Shown here: in pieces, positions 1 through 5,019 of the stretch | Numbering within the stretch: the first letter of the stretch is position 1 | How the letters are laid out: each line of letters begins with the position of its first letter | Assembly (NCBI GenBank): GCA_023265355.1 | Contig: JAHFTZ010000220.1 | Location: 1 to 5,019, forward strand | Origin: Terriglobus sp. | GTDB lineage: Bacteria > Acidobacteriota > Terriglobia > Terriglobales > Acidobacteriaceae | Length of the DNA stretch: 5,019 nt | Direction of reading: 5' to 3' | Made by a program: the position numbers and the translations under genes | Notes under the pieces: generated by a model | Database searches by the model: none | What the model saw: the letters and a program-made list of their open reading frames with translations, nothing else | Told to the model about the DNA's origin: nothing

Positions 1-115
1 CACTCGCTGTCAGTACCTTGCCACAGTGCAGTGACTCCACCCATCCACTGAAGATCTCTCGGAGAGCGGGTTCGTCATCCACGACTAGAATCGTGATCTC
101 TTCTTGCTTTTCCAC
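1..115 (-). CDS. Response regulator receiver domain, N-terminal fragment (runs off left edge)
   Basis: Only the first 38 codons are in the window. They read as the start of a CheY-like receiver: a hydrophobic first beta strand (ITILVV), then the acidic pair and DEP turn (D13, D14, E15, P16) that bind Mg2+ in receivers, then the first helix (ALREIF) and a second strand region (KVLTAS). The phosphoacceptor Asp and any output domain lie outside. The start is GTG at 115-113: the codon just upstream in frame is a TGA stop, so nothing longer is possible, and GAGGAGA sits 5 nt upstream. An ATG at 119-117 is in another frame that soon stops. It follows the histidine kinase on the same strand with a 42 bp gap and no visible terminator, so it is the likely phosphorylation partner of that kinase. 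The output type cannot be told. Confidence 0.88.
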   Translation of the reverse strand, partial: MEKQEEITILVVDDEPALREIFSGWVESLHCGKVLTAS

Positions 116-120
116 TCATC

Positions 121-127
121 TCTCCTC
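121..127 (-). promoter_or_regulatory. Ribosome binding site of the left-edge response regulator
   Basis: On the minus strand this reads GAGGAGA, 5 nt before the GTG at 115-113. It supports GTG as the true start and argues for independent initiation within the kinase-regulator transcript. Confidence 0.7.
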
Positions 128-157
128 TGCTTTGACACGCTCGCCGCACCAACGCGG

Positions 158-1723
158 TCAGGCTATAACTCGAGCAGCCTCTAGCTGCACATTCACCGGA
201 AGCGAAAGACGGAAGCAGGTATGCTCGCCCTCGTCGAGCAGAGCCAGTGTTCCCCCGTGGTCTTCGGCAATCGCTCGCGATAGACTTAGCCCGACGCCCG
301 TCCCAAGGTGCTCACCTTTAGTCGTAAAGAACGGTTCCATCAGGTGTTCTCTTACATTCTCTGGAATGCCTATGCCGCTGTTCATCACATCGATGATGAT
401 CTGCTGTTCCTCGCTGGATACTGTAATCGCGATCCAGTGCTCTCCCAGTTCCGTTCGCGCCACTGCATCGAACGCGTTATTCAGTAGATTGGTCAAAATC
501 TGGCCGATCTGAACCTCACGGCAATGAATATAAGGAAGACCGTCCGGCAGGTTGAGCCTTAGGGCGACGTTGTGTCGCGCGAAACGAGTCTCCTGCAGCT
601 CCACGCACTCATCCACAATCTCGTAGAGAGAGGCCAGCTCCATGGCATCCTGGGCAGCATCCTTTCCGAAGCCGCGGAGACCTCGCAGAATCCGGATTGC
701 CCGATCGGATGTACGCAGAATGCTCTCAGAGGCGATCCTCACATCGCTTGCCGGAACAGTTTCATTTGCGTTTGCGAGATCCTGAAGATTGGACGCACGA
801 CCATGGATGATCGCCAGCGGATTGCTGATCTCATGCGCCAGACCACCCGCCATATGGCTCAGCGCCTGAATCCTCTTTTCACGCAGCCAACGCTCTTTCT
901 CCAGCTCCTGCTCAAGCTTTTTTGTATGTGTCATGTCCGAGAAGAAGATGCTGATGCCACCCTCCATGGGCGAGACTTGCGTCTTGAACCACCGGTCGTA
1001 CGGCGCATAGTAGTTTTCATATTCCAACGTCACGCGTTCGCTCATCGCAGTATGCAGGTGTTGCTCCGCCGGAGTAGAGCGCATGCCGGGAAAACAATCC
1101 CAGACGCTCCTGTCCAAGATCAGATCGGGTAACTCCCTCGCCGCCCGGTTGCCGTAGGCCACGGTCCAGTCATAACGAACTTTAATGATTCCATCCGAGG
1201 TGGAGTCCATGACCGCTTCCAATCGCGCATTGGCCTTTGCCAATTTGCGTCGCATTGCGATCACGCTTCGGAAGTCGCGCACAAACCGCGGCGTCTTCAA
1301 AACAAACAGGATGGCCGTAGGGACCATGATCACCGCAGAAACCAGCTTGACTCCTGCGGCAAACGGATACCACTGCGGCATCCAGATCGTCAGCATGTTC
1401 ATGCTGTGGATCATCCCGCGGGTCAGGATAAAACAGCCGAGTGCGAGAAAAACCCAGAGATAAGGCCGAGATTCCTTGAGATGCAGCAGGCTGCGTCCTA
1501 TCCAGACAAAACCGCCGAAGATCATCGCGAAAGTAAGAGCCACCAGGCATTCGGTCAGGACGACAGTCCAGACAAACCCCGGTGGAATGAGATAAAACGT
1601 CCGGAGCGGCAGGTATTGAGCAGAGGATAGAGCCGCCCAGACACTGGAATGCACAAGAAAAATTCCGCACAAGAGCGGCAGACTGATTGCTCCCAAAAAT
1701 CTCTTCACCGCAGTTCCAGACAC
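158..1723 (-). CDS. Membrane sensor histidine kinase: ETR1-like membrane module, PAS, HisKA, HATPase
   Basis: A 521-residue sensor kinase that should autophosphorylate on a His and pass phosphate to a receiver, probably the regulator 42 bp downstream. Domains: a hydrophobic segment at about 8-32; three more membrane helices at about 52-77, 88-107 and 118-143 that match the ethylene-receptor (ETR1-type) sensor module (for example TRGMIH at 101-106 and the LTIW and KLVSAVIMVPTA segments); a short coiled linker (155-170); a PAS domain at about 165-268 (DGII, GNRAA); a coiled coil (267-287); HisKA with the H-box HEISNPL (phospho-His297); and HATPase_c with N-box NLLNNAFDA (412-420), G1 box NSGIGIP (448-454), F-box EPFFTTK (463-469) and G2 box GTGVGLSLS (474-482). 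The usual G1-box Asp is Asn448, a change seen in other kinases. In the sensor module the copper-ligating Cys of ETR1 aligns with Arg102, while the His (His106) is kept. The start is GTG; an in-frame stop lies 15 nt upstream. No good ribosome site precedes it, so a GTG at 1708 with a weak GGA is an alternative. The ligand is unknown. Confidence 0.9.
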   Translation of the reverse strand: MSGTAVKRFLGAISLPLLCGIFLVHSSVWAALSSAQYLPLRTFYLIPPGFVWTVVLTECLVALTFAMIFGGFVWIGRSLLHLKESRPYLWVFLALGCFILTRGMIHSMNMLTIWMPQWYPFAAGVKLVSAVIMVPTAILFVLKTPRFVRDFRSVIAMRRKLAKANARLEAVMDSTSDGIIKVRYDWTVAYGNRAARELPDLILDRSVWDCFPGMRSTPAEQHLHTAMSERVTLEYENYYAPYDRWFKTQVSPMEGGISIFFSDMTHTKKLEQELEKERWLREKRIQALSHMAGGLAHEISNPLAIIHGRASNLQDLANANETVPASDVRIASESILRTSDRAIRILRGLRGFGKDAAQDAMELASLYEIVDECVELQETRFARHNVALRLNLPDGLPYIHCREVQIGQILTNLLNNAFDAVARTELGEHWIAITVSSEEQQIIIDVMNSGIGIPENVREHLMEPFFTTKGEHLGTGVGLSLSRAIAEDHGGTLALLDEGEHTCFRLSLPVNVQLEAARVIA

Positions 1724-1939
1724 AAGGATGAGATCAAATCAAGCTTTCGCACGGTCAACACGCTTTCTTTCGCCCCGTGCTGCACCCGGTACAGAAACGG
1801 GTTAGCCGACGGGCCAGCATCGCTCAGCTGGAGGTATTCATTATGCTCTTTTGTCTGCTTGCTGCGAGATCCTCACGATGACTCAAGACCGGCAGCCCCG
1901 TCCAGAATCGTCTTAACGCTCTGTCCCGACGGGCACCTG

Positions 1940-2083
1940 CTACTCGCCTGCTCCTGAGGAGAAGACCATAGCACACGGATGAGGCAACGTATAGCACCTT
2001 ATCAAACGCATGCTCAGCGTCAGGCAGGACTTCTCTTTCGATGACCTCCGCTCACCTGTCGCCACCTGTTTTCCCACTTCCAC
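1940..2083 (-). CDS. Doubtful small ORF, 47 residues, strong ribosome binding site
   Basis: A GTG at 2083-2081 opens a 47-codon frame ending in TAG at 1942-1940. The minus strand carries AGGAGGAG at 2095-2088, with 6 nt between its AGGAGG core and the GTG, which is close to ideal. The predicted peptide begins VEVGKQVATGERRSSKEK and is basic in its first half, with no membrane segment and no family I recognise. The same frame is open back to an ATG at 2146, but the ribosome site favours the GTG. Codon pattern gives no clear support, and no promoter is evident upstream. It may be chance: the purine-rich run supplying the ribosome site lies in a generally polypyrimidine plus-strand stretch (2041-2110). 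Confidence 0.2.
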   Translation of the reverse strand: MEVGKQVATGERRSSKEKSCLTLSMRLIRCYTLPHPCAMVFSSGAGE

Positions 2084-2158
2084 AATACTCCTCCTAAAAA
2101 CTGTCCTCCACCGCAGAATGTGCCGATAGATCTGGATGAAAAGCACGGCAAGACTGAA

Positions 2159-2187
2159 TTGCAGTCATTTGCCAGCCGCTCGATAAA
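2159..2187 (+). promoter_or_regulatory. Possible promoter of the small membrane protein gene
   Basis: TTGCAG (2159-2164) and GATAAA (2182-2187) are 17 bp apart, the optimal spacing for a housekeeping sigma factor. The -10 matches 4 of 6 consensus bases and the -35 only 3 of 6. Transcription would start near 2194, giving a leader of about 20 nt that keeps the ribosome site at 2201-2208 and excludes the upstream ATG at 2190. Confidence 0.3.
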
Positions 2188-2200
2188 GCATGCAGTGCTC

Positions 2201-2208
2201 AGAGGAAG
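2201..2208 (+). promoter_or_regulatory. Ribosome binding site deciding the ATG at 2214
   Basis: AGAGGAAG lies 5 nt before the ATG at 2214. An in-frame ATG at 2190 has no such site and lies upstream of the predicted transcript start, so 2214 is preferred. Confidence 0.65.
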
Positions 2209-2213
2209 TCATC

Positions 2214-2639
2214 ATGGAAAAGCAGTCGACCAACTATTCAATCCTGGATACGCAAGATGTATCCCGGCTTCTCGCTACGCTGATTCTGACGGGAAGTCTC
2301 GAGGCGGGCTTGAGAAGGCTCTATGAGCGTGATTCAGAGACAGAACGCGAGCTCAACGTCCACAGCGTACTGACGGATCTCTACTCCAAGCTTCCGCATC
2401 CGATTGCGACTCGGATTATGGATAAACAGGACGAAATTGCAGGACGAGTCACCGTGCAGCGTTGGAAACCCGGCTTGTCGACGGGTCGAACCTACACTTT
2501 TCTAGGCGGTATCAAAAAGTTCGCGGGCGCAGTCTTCGTCTTCTGGATTTTTATCTTCGCCTCGGCCTATCTGGTTCAGCACGAGCATTCCCAAAACCGG
2601 CAACGTACCGACGCACGCCTGTCTCTCACGAAAAACTAA
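2214..2639 (+). CDS. Hypothetical protein with one C-terminal transmembrane helix (141 aa)
   Basis: I do not recognise this family. The N-terminal part (1-100) is hydrophilic and looks helical and soluble, with a Leu-rich stretch at about 17-38 (VSRLLATLILTGSLEAGLRR) that could be an amphipathic helix, and an acidic-basic segment (YERDSETERE). One clear membrane helix covers about 103-121 (FAGAVFVFWIFIFASAYLV), preceded by two lysines (101-102) and followed by a polar tail of about 20 residues. The positive charge before the helix suggests a cytoplasmic N-terminus and a short exported tail. The start at 2214 is chosen for its ribosome site; ATG 2190 would add 8 residues. This is the only plus-strand gene here. 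It is divergent from the kinase and convergent with the Fic gene with just 7 bp between the stops, so no shared transcript is expected with either. The role is unknown; an anti-sigma or membrane-anchored regulator is conceivable but unsupported by any motif. Confidence 0.65.
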   Translation: MEKQSTNYSILDTQDVSRLLATLILTGSLEAGLRRLYERDSETERELNVHSVLTDLYSKLPHPIATRIMDKQDEIAGRVTVQRWKPGLSTGRTYTFLGGIKKFAGAVFVFWIFIFASAYLVQHEHSQNRQRTDARLSLTKN

Positions 2640-2646
2640 TCGATCC

Positions 2647-3822
2647 TTATCGAATCGGCTCGGTTCCCTCGTTCAGGATGGCAAGGTATTTGTCGTAGAC
2701 AAAAAGCCTGTGCCGTTCTTTGCCTGTCACTTCATGCAGGATGCCGAGTCTGACCATGTGGGCCAGCGACTTTGCGACGGTAGGGGAAGAGATACCGATC
2801 TTTCTGGCGGCTGTCGGGATAGCCACAATCGGATTGCGCTGCATGTGTTGAAAGACGCGCAGGACAGAGGCAGCCGCACGGCCAAGGCTCTCGATCTTGC
2901 GCTGGTCCTCATCGAAGAGCGAAAGAATGCCGCGGGCAGCGGTTGCTGCCTGTTCGGCCGTATCGCGAACGCCGATCAGAAAAAAATCCAGCCATGCTTC
3001 CCAATCGCCCTTGCTGCGAACCCGCTCCAGAAGCTCGTAGTACGCGCCTCGGTTCGCCTTGAAGTAGAGGCTGAGATACAGAATGGGATCGCGAAGGATC
3101 TTCTGTTCACAGAGCATGAAAGTAATCAGCAGCCGTCCAAGGCGGCCGTTTCCGTCCAGAAACGGATGGATCGTCTCGAACTGAACGTGCACGAGGCCAG
3201 CCCGGATCAAAACCGGCAGATGCGAGCGCTCATCATGTATGAAGTGTTCGAGCTTGCCCATACATTCGACAACAAGCTCCGGGGGCGGTGGCACGAACGC
3301 AGCATTGCCAGGCCTGCTGCCGCCAATCCAGTTCTGGCTCCGCCGGAACTCTCCTGGCTGCTTTCCACTGCCACGGCCTTTGGACAGAAGGATCTCGTGG
3401 ATCTCCCGGATGAGCCGCAGCGACAGAGGGAAACCCGAATTTAGGCGTTCCAGACCGTGGGTCATGGCCGCAACGTAGTTGGAGACTTCCTGAACATCCT
3501 CAAGGGGCGCGCCCGGCGCTTCGTCATTTTCAAACAGAAGCAAATCTGAAAGAGACGACTGCGTTCCCTCGATCTGGGACGAGAGAACAGCCTCTTTCCG
3601 CACGTAGGTATAGATAAAGAGCGAGAGATCCGGCAGCAGGGAGGCCAGTCCATCCAGCCTTCCGACCGCCTGATTTGCCTGCTCCAACAGTACTTGCAGA
3701 CCGTCAAAACGAATCGGCGGATCCGGAGGCAGAGGCGGCGGAATAAAGGCGCGCACGGTCTCGTCGCCGAACGCACTTTGCATGTATCGACCGATTCGAG
3801 AGTTGATGGAAGATTTAGCCAA
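2647..3822 (-). CDS. Fic family protein (class II) AMP-transferase with C-terminal winged helix
   Basis: Fic enzymes transfer AMP from ATP to hydroxyl side chains of target proteins in the cytoplasm. Numbering from the TTG at 3840 (397 aa; subtract 6 for the chosen start): a Fic N-terminal domain at about 30-120 with the inhibitory helix motif SSQIEG (87-92, Glu91), the (S/T)xxxE(G/N) signature that blocks productive ATP binding in class II enzymes; the target-binding flap near RRSQNWIGG (166-174); the complete catalytic motif HPFLDGNGRLGR (225-236, catalytic His225, Asp229, Arg233, Arg236); and a C-terminal winged helix-turn-helix at about 325-385 (IPTAARKIGISSPTVAKSLA). All key residues are present, so an active, self-inhibited enzyme is expected. 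The length fits Shewanella-type Fic proteins. Start: TTG 3822 has AAAGGA 5 nt upstream and suits the predicted promoter; TTG 3840 has only a weak site. ATG 3783 would cut off the SRIGRY segment, which by my recollection is typical just before the AFxPPPLPP stretch in this family. The target is unknown. The gene could belong to a toxin-like system, but no antitoxin neighbour is seen. Confidence 0.93.
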   Translation of the reverse strand: MAKSSINSRIGRYMQSAFGDETVRAFIPPPLPPDPPIRFDGLQVLLEQANQAVGRLDGLASLLPDLSLFIYTYVRKEAVLSSQIEGTQSSLSDLLLFENDEAPGAPLEDVQEVSNYVAAMTHGLERLNSGFPLSLRLIREIHEILLSKGRGSGKQPGEFRRSQNWIGGSRPGNAAFVPPPPELVVECMGKLEHFIHDERSHLPVLIRAGLVHVQFETIHPFLDGNGRLGRLLITFMLCEQKILRDPILYLSLYFKANRGAYYELLERVRSKGDWEAWLDFFLIGVRDTAEQAATAARGILSLFDEDQRKIESLGRAAASVLRVFQHMQRNPIVAIPTAARKIGISSPTVAKSLAHMVRLGILHEVTGKERHRLFVYDKYLAILNEGTEPIR

Positions 3823-3827
3823 AATAA

Positions 3828-3833
3828 TCCTTT
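3828..3833 (-). promoter_or_regulatory. Ribosome binding site deciding the Fic start at TTG 3822
   Basis: AAAGGA on the minus strand lies 5 nt before TTG 3822-3820. It overlaps the first copy of the operator 8-mer (3829-3836), so a factor bound there would also mask this region at the DNA level. Confidence 0.5.
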
Positions 3834-3900
3834 CGCTCAAAGACGACCTAACGAAAGGTTATACTATTTCCCTTTCGTAAGCCCGCCGACTAACGAAAGG
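3829..3900. repeat. Four alternating copies of ACGAAAGG/CCTTTCGT spaced about two helical turns: probable operator
   Basis: On the plus strand the copies are CCTTTCGC (3829-3836), ACGAAAGG (3851-3858), CCTTTCGT (3871-3878) and ACGAAAGG (3893-3900). Start-to-start distances are 22, 20 and 22 bp, so all copies fall on about the same face of the helix and alternate in orientation. Two share the longer CTAACGAAAGGT (3848-3859 and 3890-3901), exactly 42 bp apart. The middle two form an 8 bp perfect inverted repeat around a 12 bp centre that holds the predicted Fic -10 box. This geometry is typical of a dimeric DNA-binding regulator bound cooperatively. The binding protein is not identified; the winged helix of the Fic protein itself is a candidate by proximity only. 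Confidence 0.75.
3858..3863 (-). promoter_or_regulatory. Probable -10 box of the Fic gene
   Basis: TATAAC on the minus strand (5 of 6 matches to TATAAT) within AGTATAACC. No good -35 lies 16-18 bp upstream (GCGGGC at 3886-3881), so the promoter may be weak or dependent on a bound factor. The predicted transcript start, near 3851, leaves about 28 nt before TTG 3822 including its ribosome site, but only about 10 nt before TTG 3840. The box is flanked by operator copies on both sides, which suits repression by occlusion. Confidence 0.5.
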
Positions 3901-3911
3901 TACGTGCGGGC
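3881..3911. repeat. GCCCGC/GCGGGC inverted repeat between the HD regulator and Fic genes
   Basis: GCCCGC (3881-3886) and GCGGGC (3906-3911) are perfectly complementary across a 19 nt loop that contains one operator 8-mer. It lies 8 bp after the stop of the minus-strand regulator gene, so it could act as a weak transcription stop for it, but no T-run follows on the minus strand. Confidence 0.3.
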
Positions 3912-3918
3912 CGACAAA

Positions 3919-5019
3919 CTAGAGCGGAACCAGCACGATGAGTTCGCGATCAATCAGATTTGCGTGCGCCCAGTTCTCTATCTTGAGCAGAACGGCTCGT
4001 GTGATCTCCTGCCCTTTGCCCACCAATAGATTCCCCTGATGGTTTCGAAGCTCCTGATCGATCAACATTCCCGTTGCAAGTTTTGCAATCGTCAACTTGC
4101 GCGAAACCATCGCCCCACCTTGTGGACGGATGTCGAGCAAGGCATCCAGAAGTTCTCGCTCGAACTCCTTCGACCGAGAACTAAGCCGCGCCATCGTTTC
4201 CTCTACGGAGAAAGGCTTGATCCTAAGATCGTCGTAAGCAACAGCAAGCTTCAGGATTCTCGCGCTGCGCACCGTCTCCAATGTAGCCTCACTACCCGCA
4301 TCTGGAAACTCCCTCATCAGCTGATGCCCGATGATCCAAGCGACCGGCTCCAGCCTGGCAATCCCAGAGAGAAGCTTCATTGCAGCCGCTGGATGTGCGT
4401 CAAAGCGAGCCTGGTCCTCTGTCGACATCTTCACGCCGGCAAATGCTTTTTGGATGACTTCCGCGTCCAGGGTCACGCATCCTAACTGCGAAAGAATCGC
4501 AGCGGCTTCAAGCTGCCACCAGTGTGCAAACCTGAATCTCGTTGAGATATGCCGCACGATATGCGCGATCCGCATCGACCGGCCGAACGCCTCCGGGCTG
4601 GCGGCACCGAGAAAATCGGCAAGTACTTTGATACTTCCCATCAGCGTCTTTTCCAATAGATCTTTTTCAGCGCGGATGAGTTCGTTTTGACCTACTCCCG
4701 CATTCAGGGCCGAGATCAGGATCTCCCTGGTACATGGCTTGGTCAGAAATCGAAAGATGTTTCCTTCGTTGACTGCGGCCATTGTGGCGCCCAGATCGGT
4801 GTATCCCGTAAGCAACATCCGCACCGTGTCCGGCGCAAGCTCTTTCGCCTTTGCCAGAAACTGCGAGCCACTCATGACCGGCATGCGCATATCGGAAACG
4901 ACGACAGCATAAGGTCCGTTCTCGCGAAGGGCTTTGAGACCAAGTTCTCAGTTGGCCGCTGTGTGAACCTCAAAATCGCGGTGGAGCGCTCGCTCGTACC
5001 CCGCAAGGATGGAGGGCTC
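3919..5019 (-). pseudogene. Response regulator with receiver plus degenerate HD domain, interrupted by an in-frame TGA; runs off right edge
   Basis: Read in one frame from the right edge, the minus strand gives 23 codons (EPSILAGYERALHRDFEV...), a TGA at 4950-4948, then 19 more codons to the ATG at 4890 and on to the stop at 3921-3919. Both sides belong to one receiver: the part before the TGA follows the acidic pair, and the part after holds the phosphoacceptor Asp (4893-4891, in VVVSDMRMP), the conserved Thr (LLTGY) and Lys (LTKP). After a linker helix comes an HD-type domain (about 85-195, numbered from ATG 4890) like that of RpfG-related regulators, but the HD pair is replaced by SQLGC (134-138) and the GYP motif is missing. 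Only an HP (166-167) remains, so phosphodiesterase activity is unlikely. A C-terminal domain of about 70 residues ends in ELIVLVPL. A restart at ATG 4890 would make 323 residues but lacks the phospho-Asp and any ribosome site. One base change (TGA from GGA, Gly) explains the break; a sequencing error is equally possible. Confidence 0.8.

Larger units (their letters stand above)
1724..2213. other. Divergent intergenic region, about 490 bp, mostly without recognisable content
   Basis: This stretch separates the kinase (minus) from the small membrane protein gene (plus), so promoters for both should lie here. A plausible promoter for the plus gene is at 2159-2187. No convincing one is visible for the kinase: TTGACC at 1758-1753 has no good -10 partner, and CATAAT near 1843-1838 has no good -35. 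Two weak coding possibilities were seen: a 47-codon minus-strand frame (2083-1940) behind AGGAGGAG, and two overlapping 12-codon plus-strand frames (1843-1881 and 1878-1916) behind GGAGG. No tRNA, riboswitch, terminator or mobile-element end was recognised. The length is unusual beside the tight spacing elsewhere, so a decayed gene or small RNA is possible but not shown. Confidence 0.5.

Noticed and set aside
18..1132. Plus-strand open frames of 164 and 186 codons opposite the kinase
   Set aside because: They are shadows of the kinase coding strand; the kinase H, N, G and F boxes are all in the minus frame.
1730..1758. TTGACC with a downstream hexamer as a kinase promoter
   Set aside because: The hexamer at 17 bp spacing (GATCTC) is a poor -10, and the implied leader would be only a few nucleotides.
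1806..1934. CCGACGGGC repeated at 1806-1814 and 1926-1934
   Set aside because: A single 9-mer pair 120 bp apart with only loose similarity in the flanks; could be chance, with no structure around it.
2600..2680. Shared terminator between the convergent genes
   Set aside because: No stable GC-rich hairpin followed by a T-run was found on either strand; a short T-run after the Fic stop has no stem before it.
2710..3444. Long open frame of 244 codons on the plus strand opposite the Fic gene
   Set aside because: It lies fully antisense to a gene with every Fic motif, and its translation is low-complexity and unlike any family.
2214..3822. Classical toxin-antitoxin operon formed by the small protein and the Fic gene
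   Set aside because: The genes are convergent, not co-transcribed, the small protein is membrane-anchored, and the Fic protein already carries its own inhibitory helix.
4039..4690. Plus-strand open frames opposite the HD regulator
   Set aside because: They are antisense to recognisable receiver and HD-like sequence and show no domains of their own.

Overview
This 5 kb bacterial window carries signalling genes. All recognisable genes but one lie on the minus strand. It shows a two-component pair cut by the left edge, a Fic-domain AMP-transferase, a response regulator cut by the right edge, and one unrecognised small membrane protein on the plus strand. The style of the genes (soluble PAS plus NtrB-like kinase core, and a receiver fused to a degenerate HD domain) is common in soil and aquatic bacteria such as Acidobacteriota and some Proteobacteria. 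Assignment to a phylum is inference only. There is no rRNA, tRNA, IS element or CRISPR array.

Layout by coordinate. 1-115 (minus): first 38 codons of a response regulator with a GTG start. 158-1723 (minus): a 521-residue membrane histidine kinase whose N-terminus resembles the ethylene-receptor (ETR1-type) membrane module but lacks its copper-binding Cys, followed by a PAS domain, HisKA and HATPase. The kinase and the regulator (42 bp apart, same strand) form a likely operon. 1724-2213: a gene-poor divergent region of about 490 bp with a probable promoter for the plus-strand gene and one doubtful 47-codon minus-strand ORF behind a perfect ribosome binding site. 2214-2639 (plus): a 141-residue protein of unknown family with one C-terminal membrane helix. 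2647-3822 (minus): a class II Fic protein with a C-terminal winged helix, tail-to-tail with the previous gene. 3823-3918: a compact promoter region with four alternating copies of the 8-mer ACGAAAGG/CCTTTCGT spaced 20-22 bp, almost certainly an operator. 3919-5019 (minus): a receiver plus degenerate HD-domain response regulator whose receiver is interrupted by an in-frame TGA at 4948-4950.

How they may work together: the kinase is expected to phosphorylate the left-edge regulator. The HD-type regulator may once have been an output of a similar system and now looks broken or carries a sequencing error. The Fic gene looks independently transcribed and probably regulated at its own operator, perhaps by its own winged-helix domain. 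The most notable signals are the helically phased operator, the nonsense codon in an otherwise intact receiver, and the ligand-site changes in the ETR1-like sensor module.
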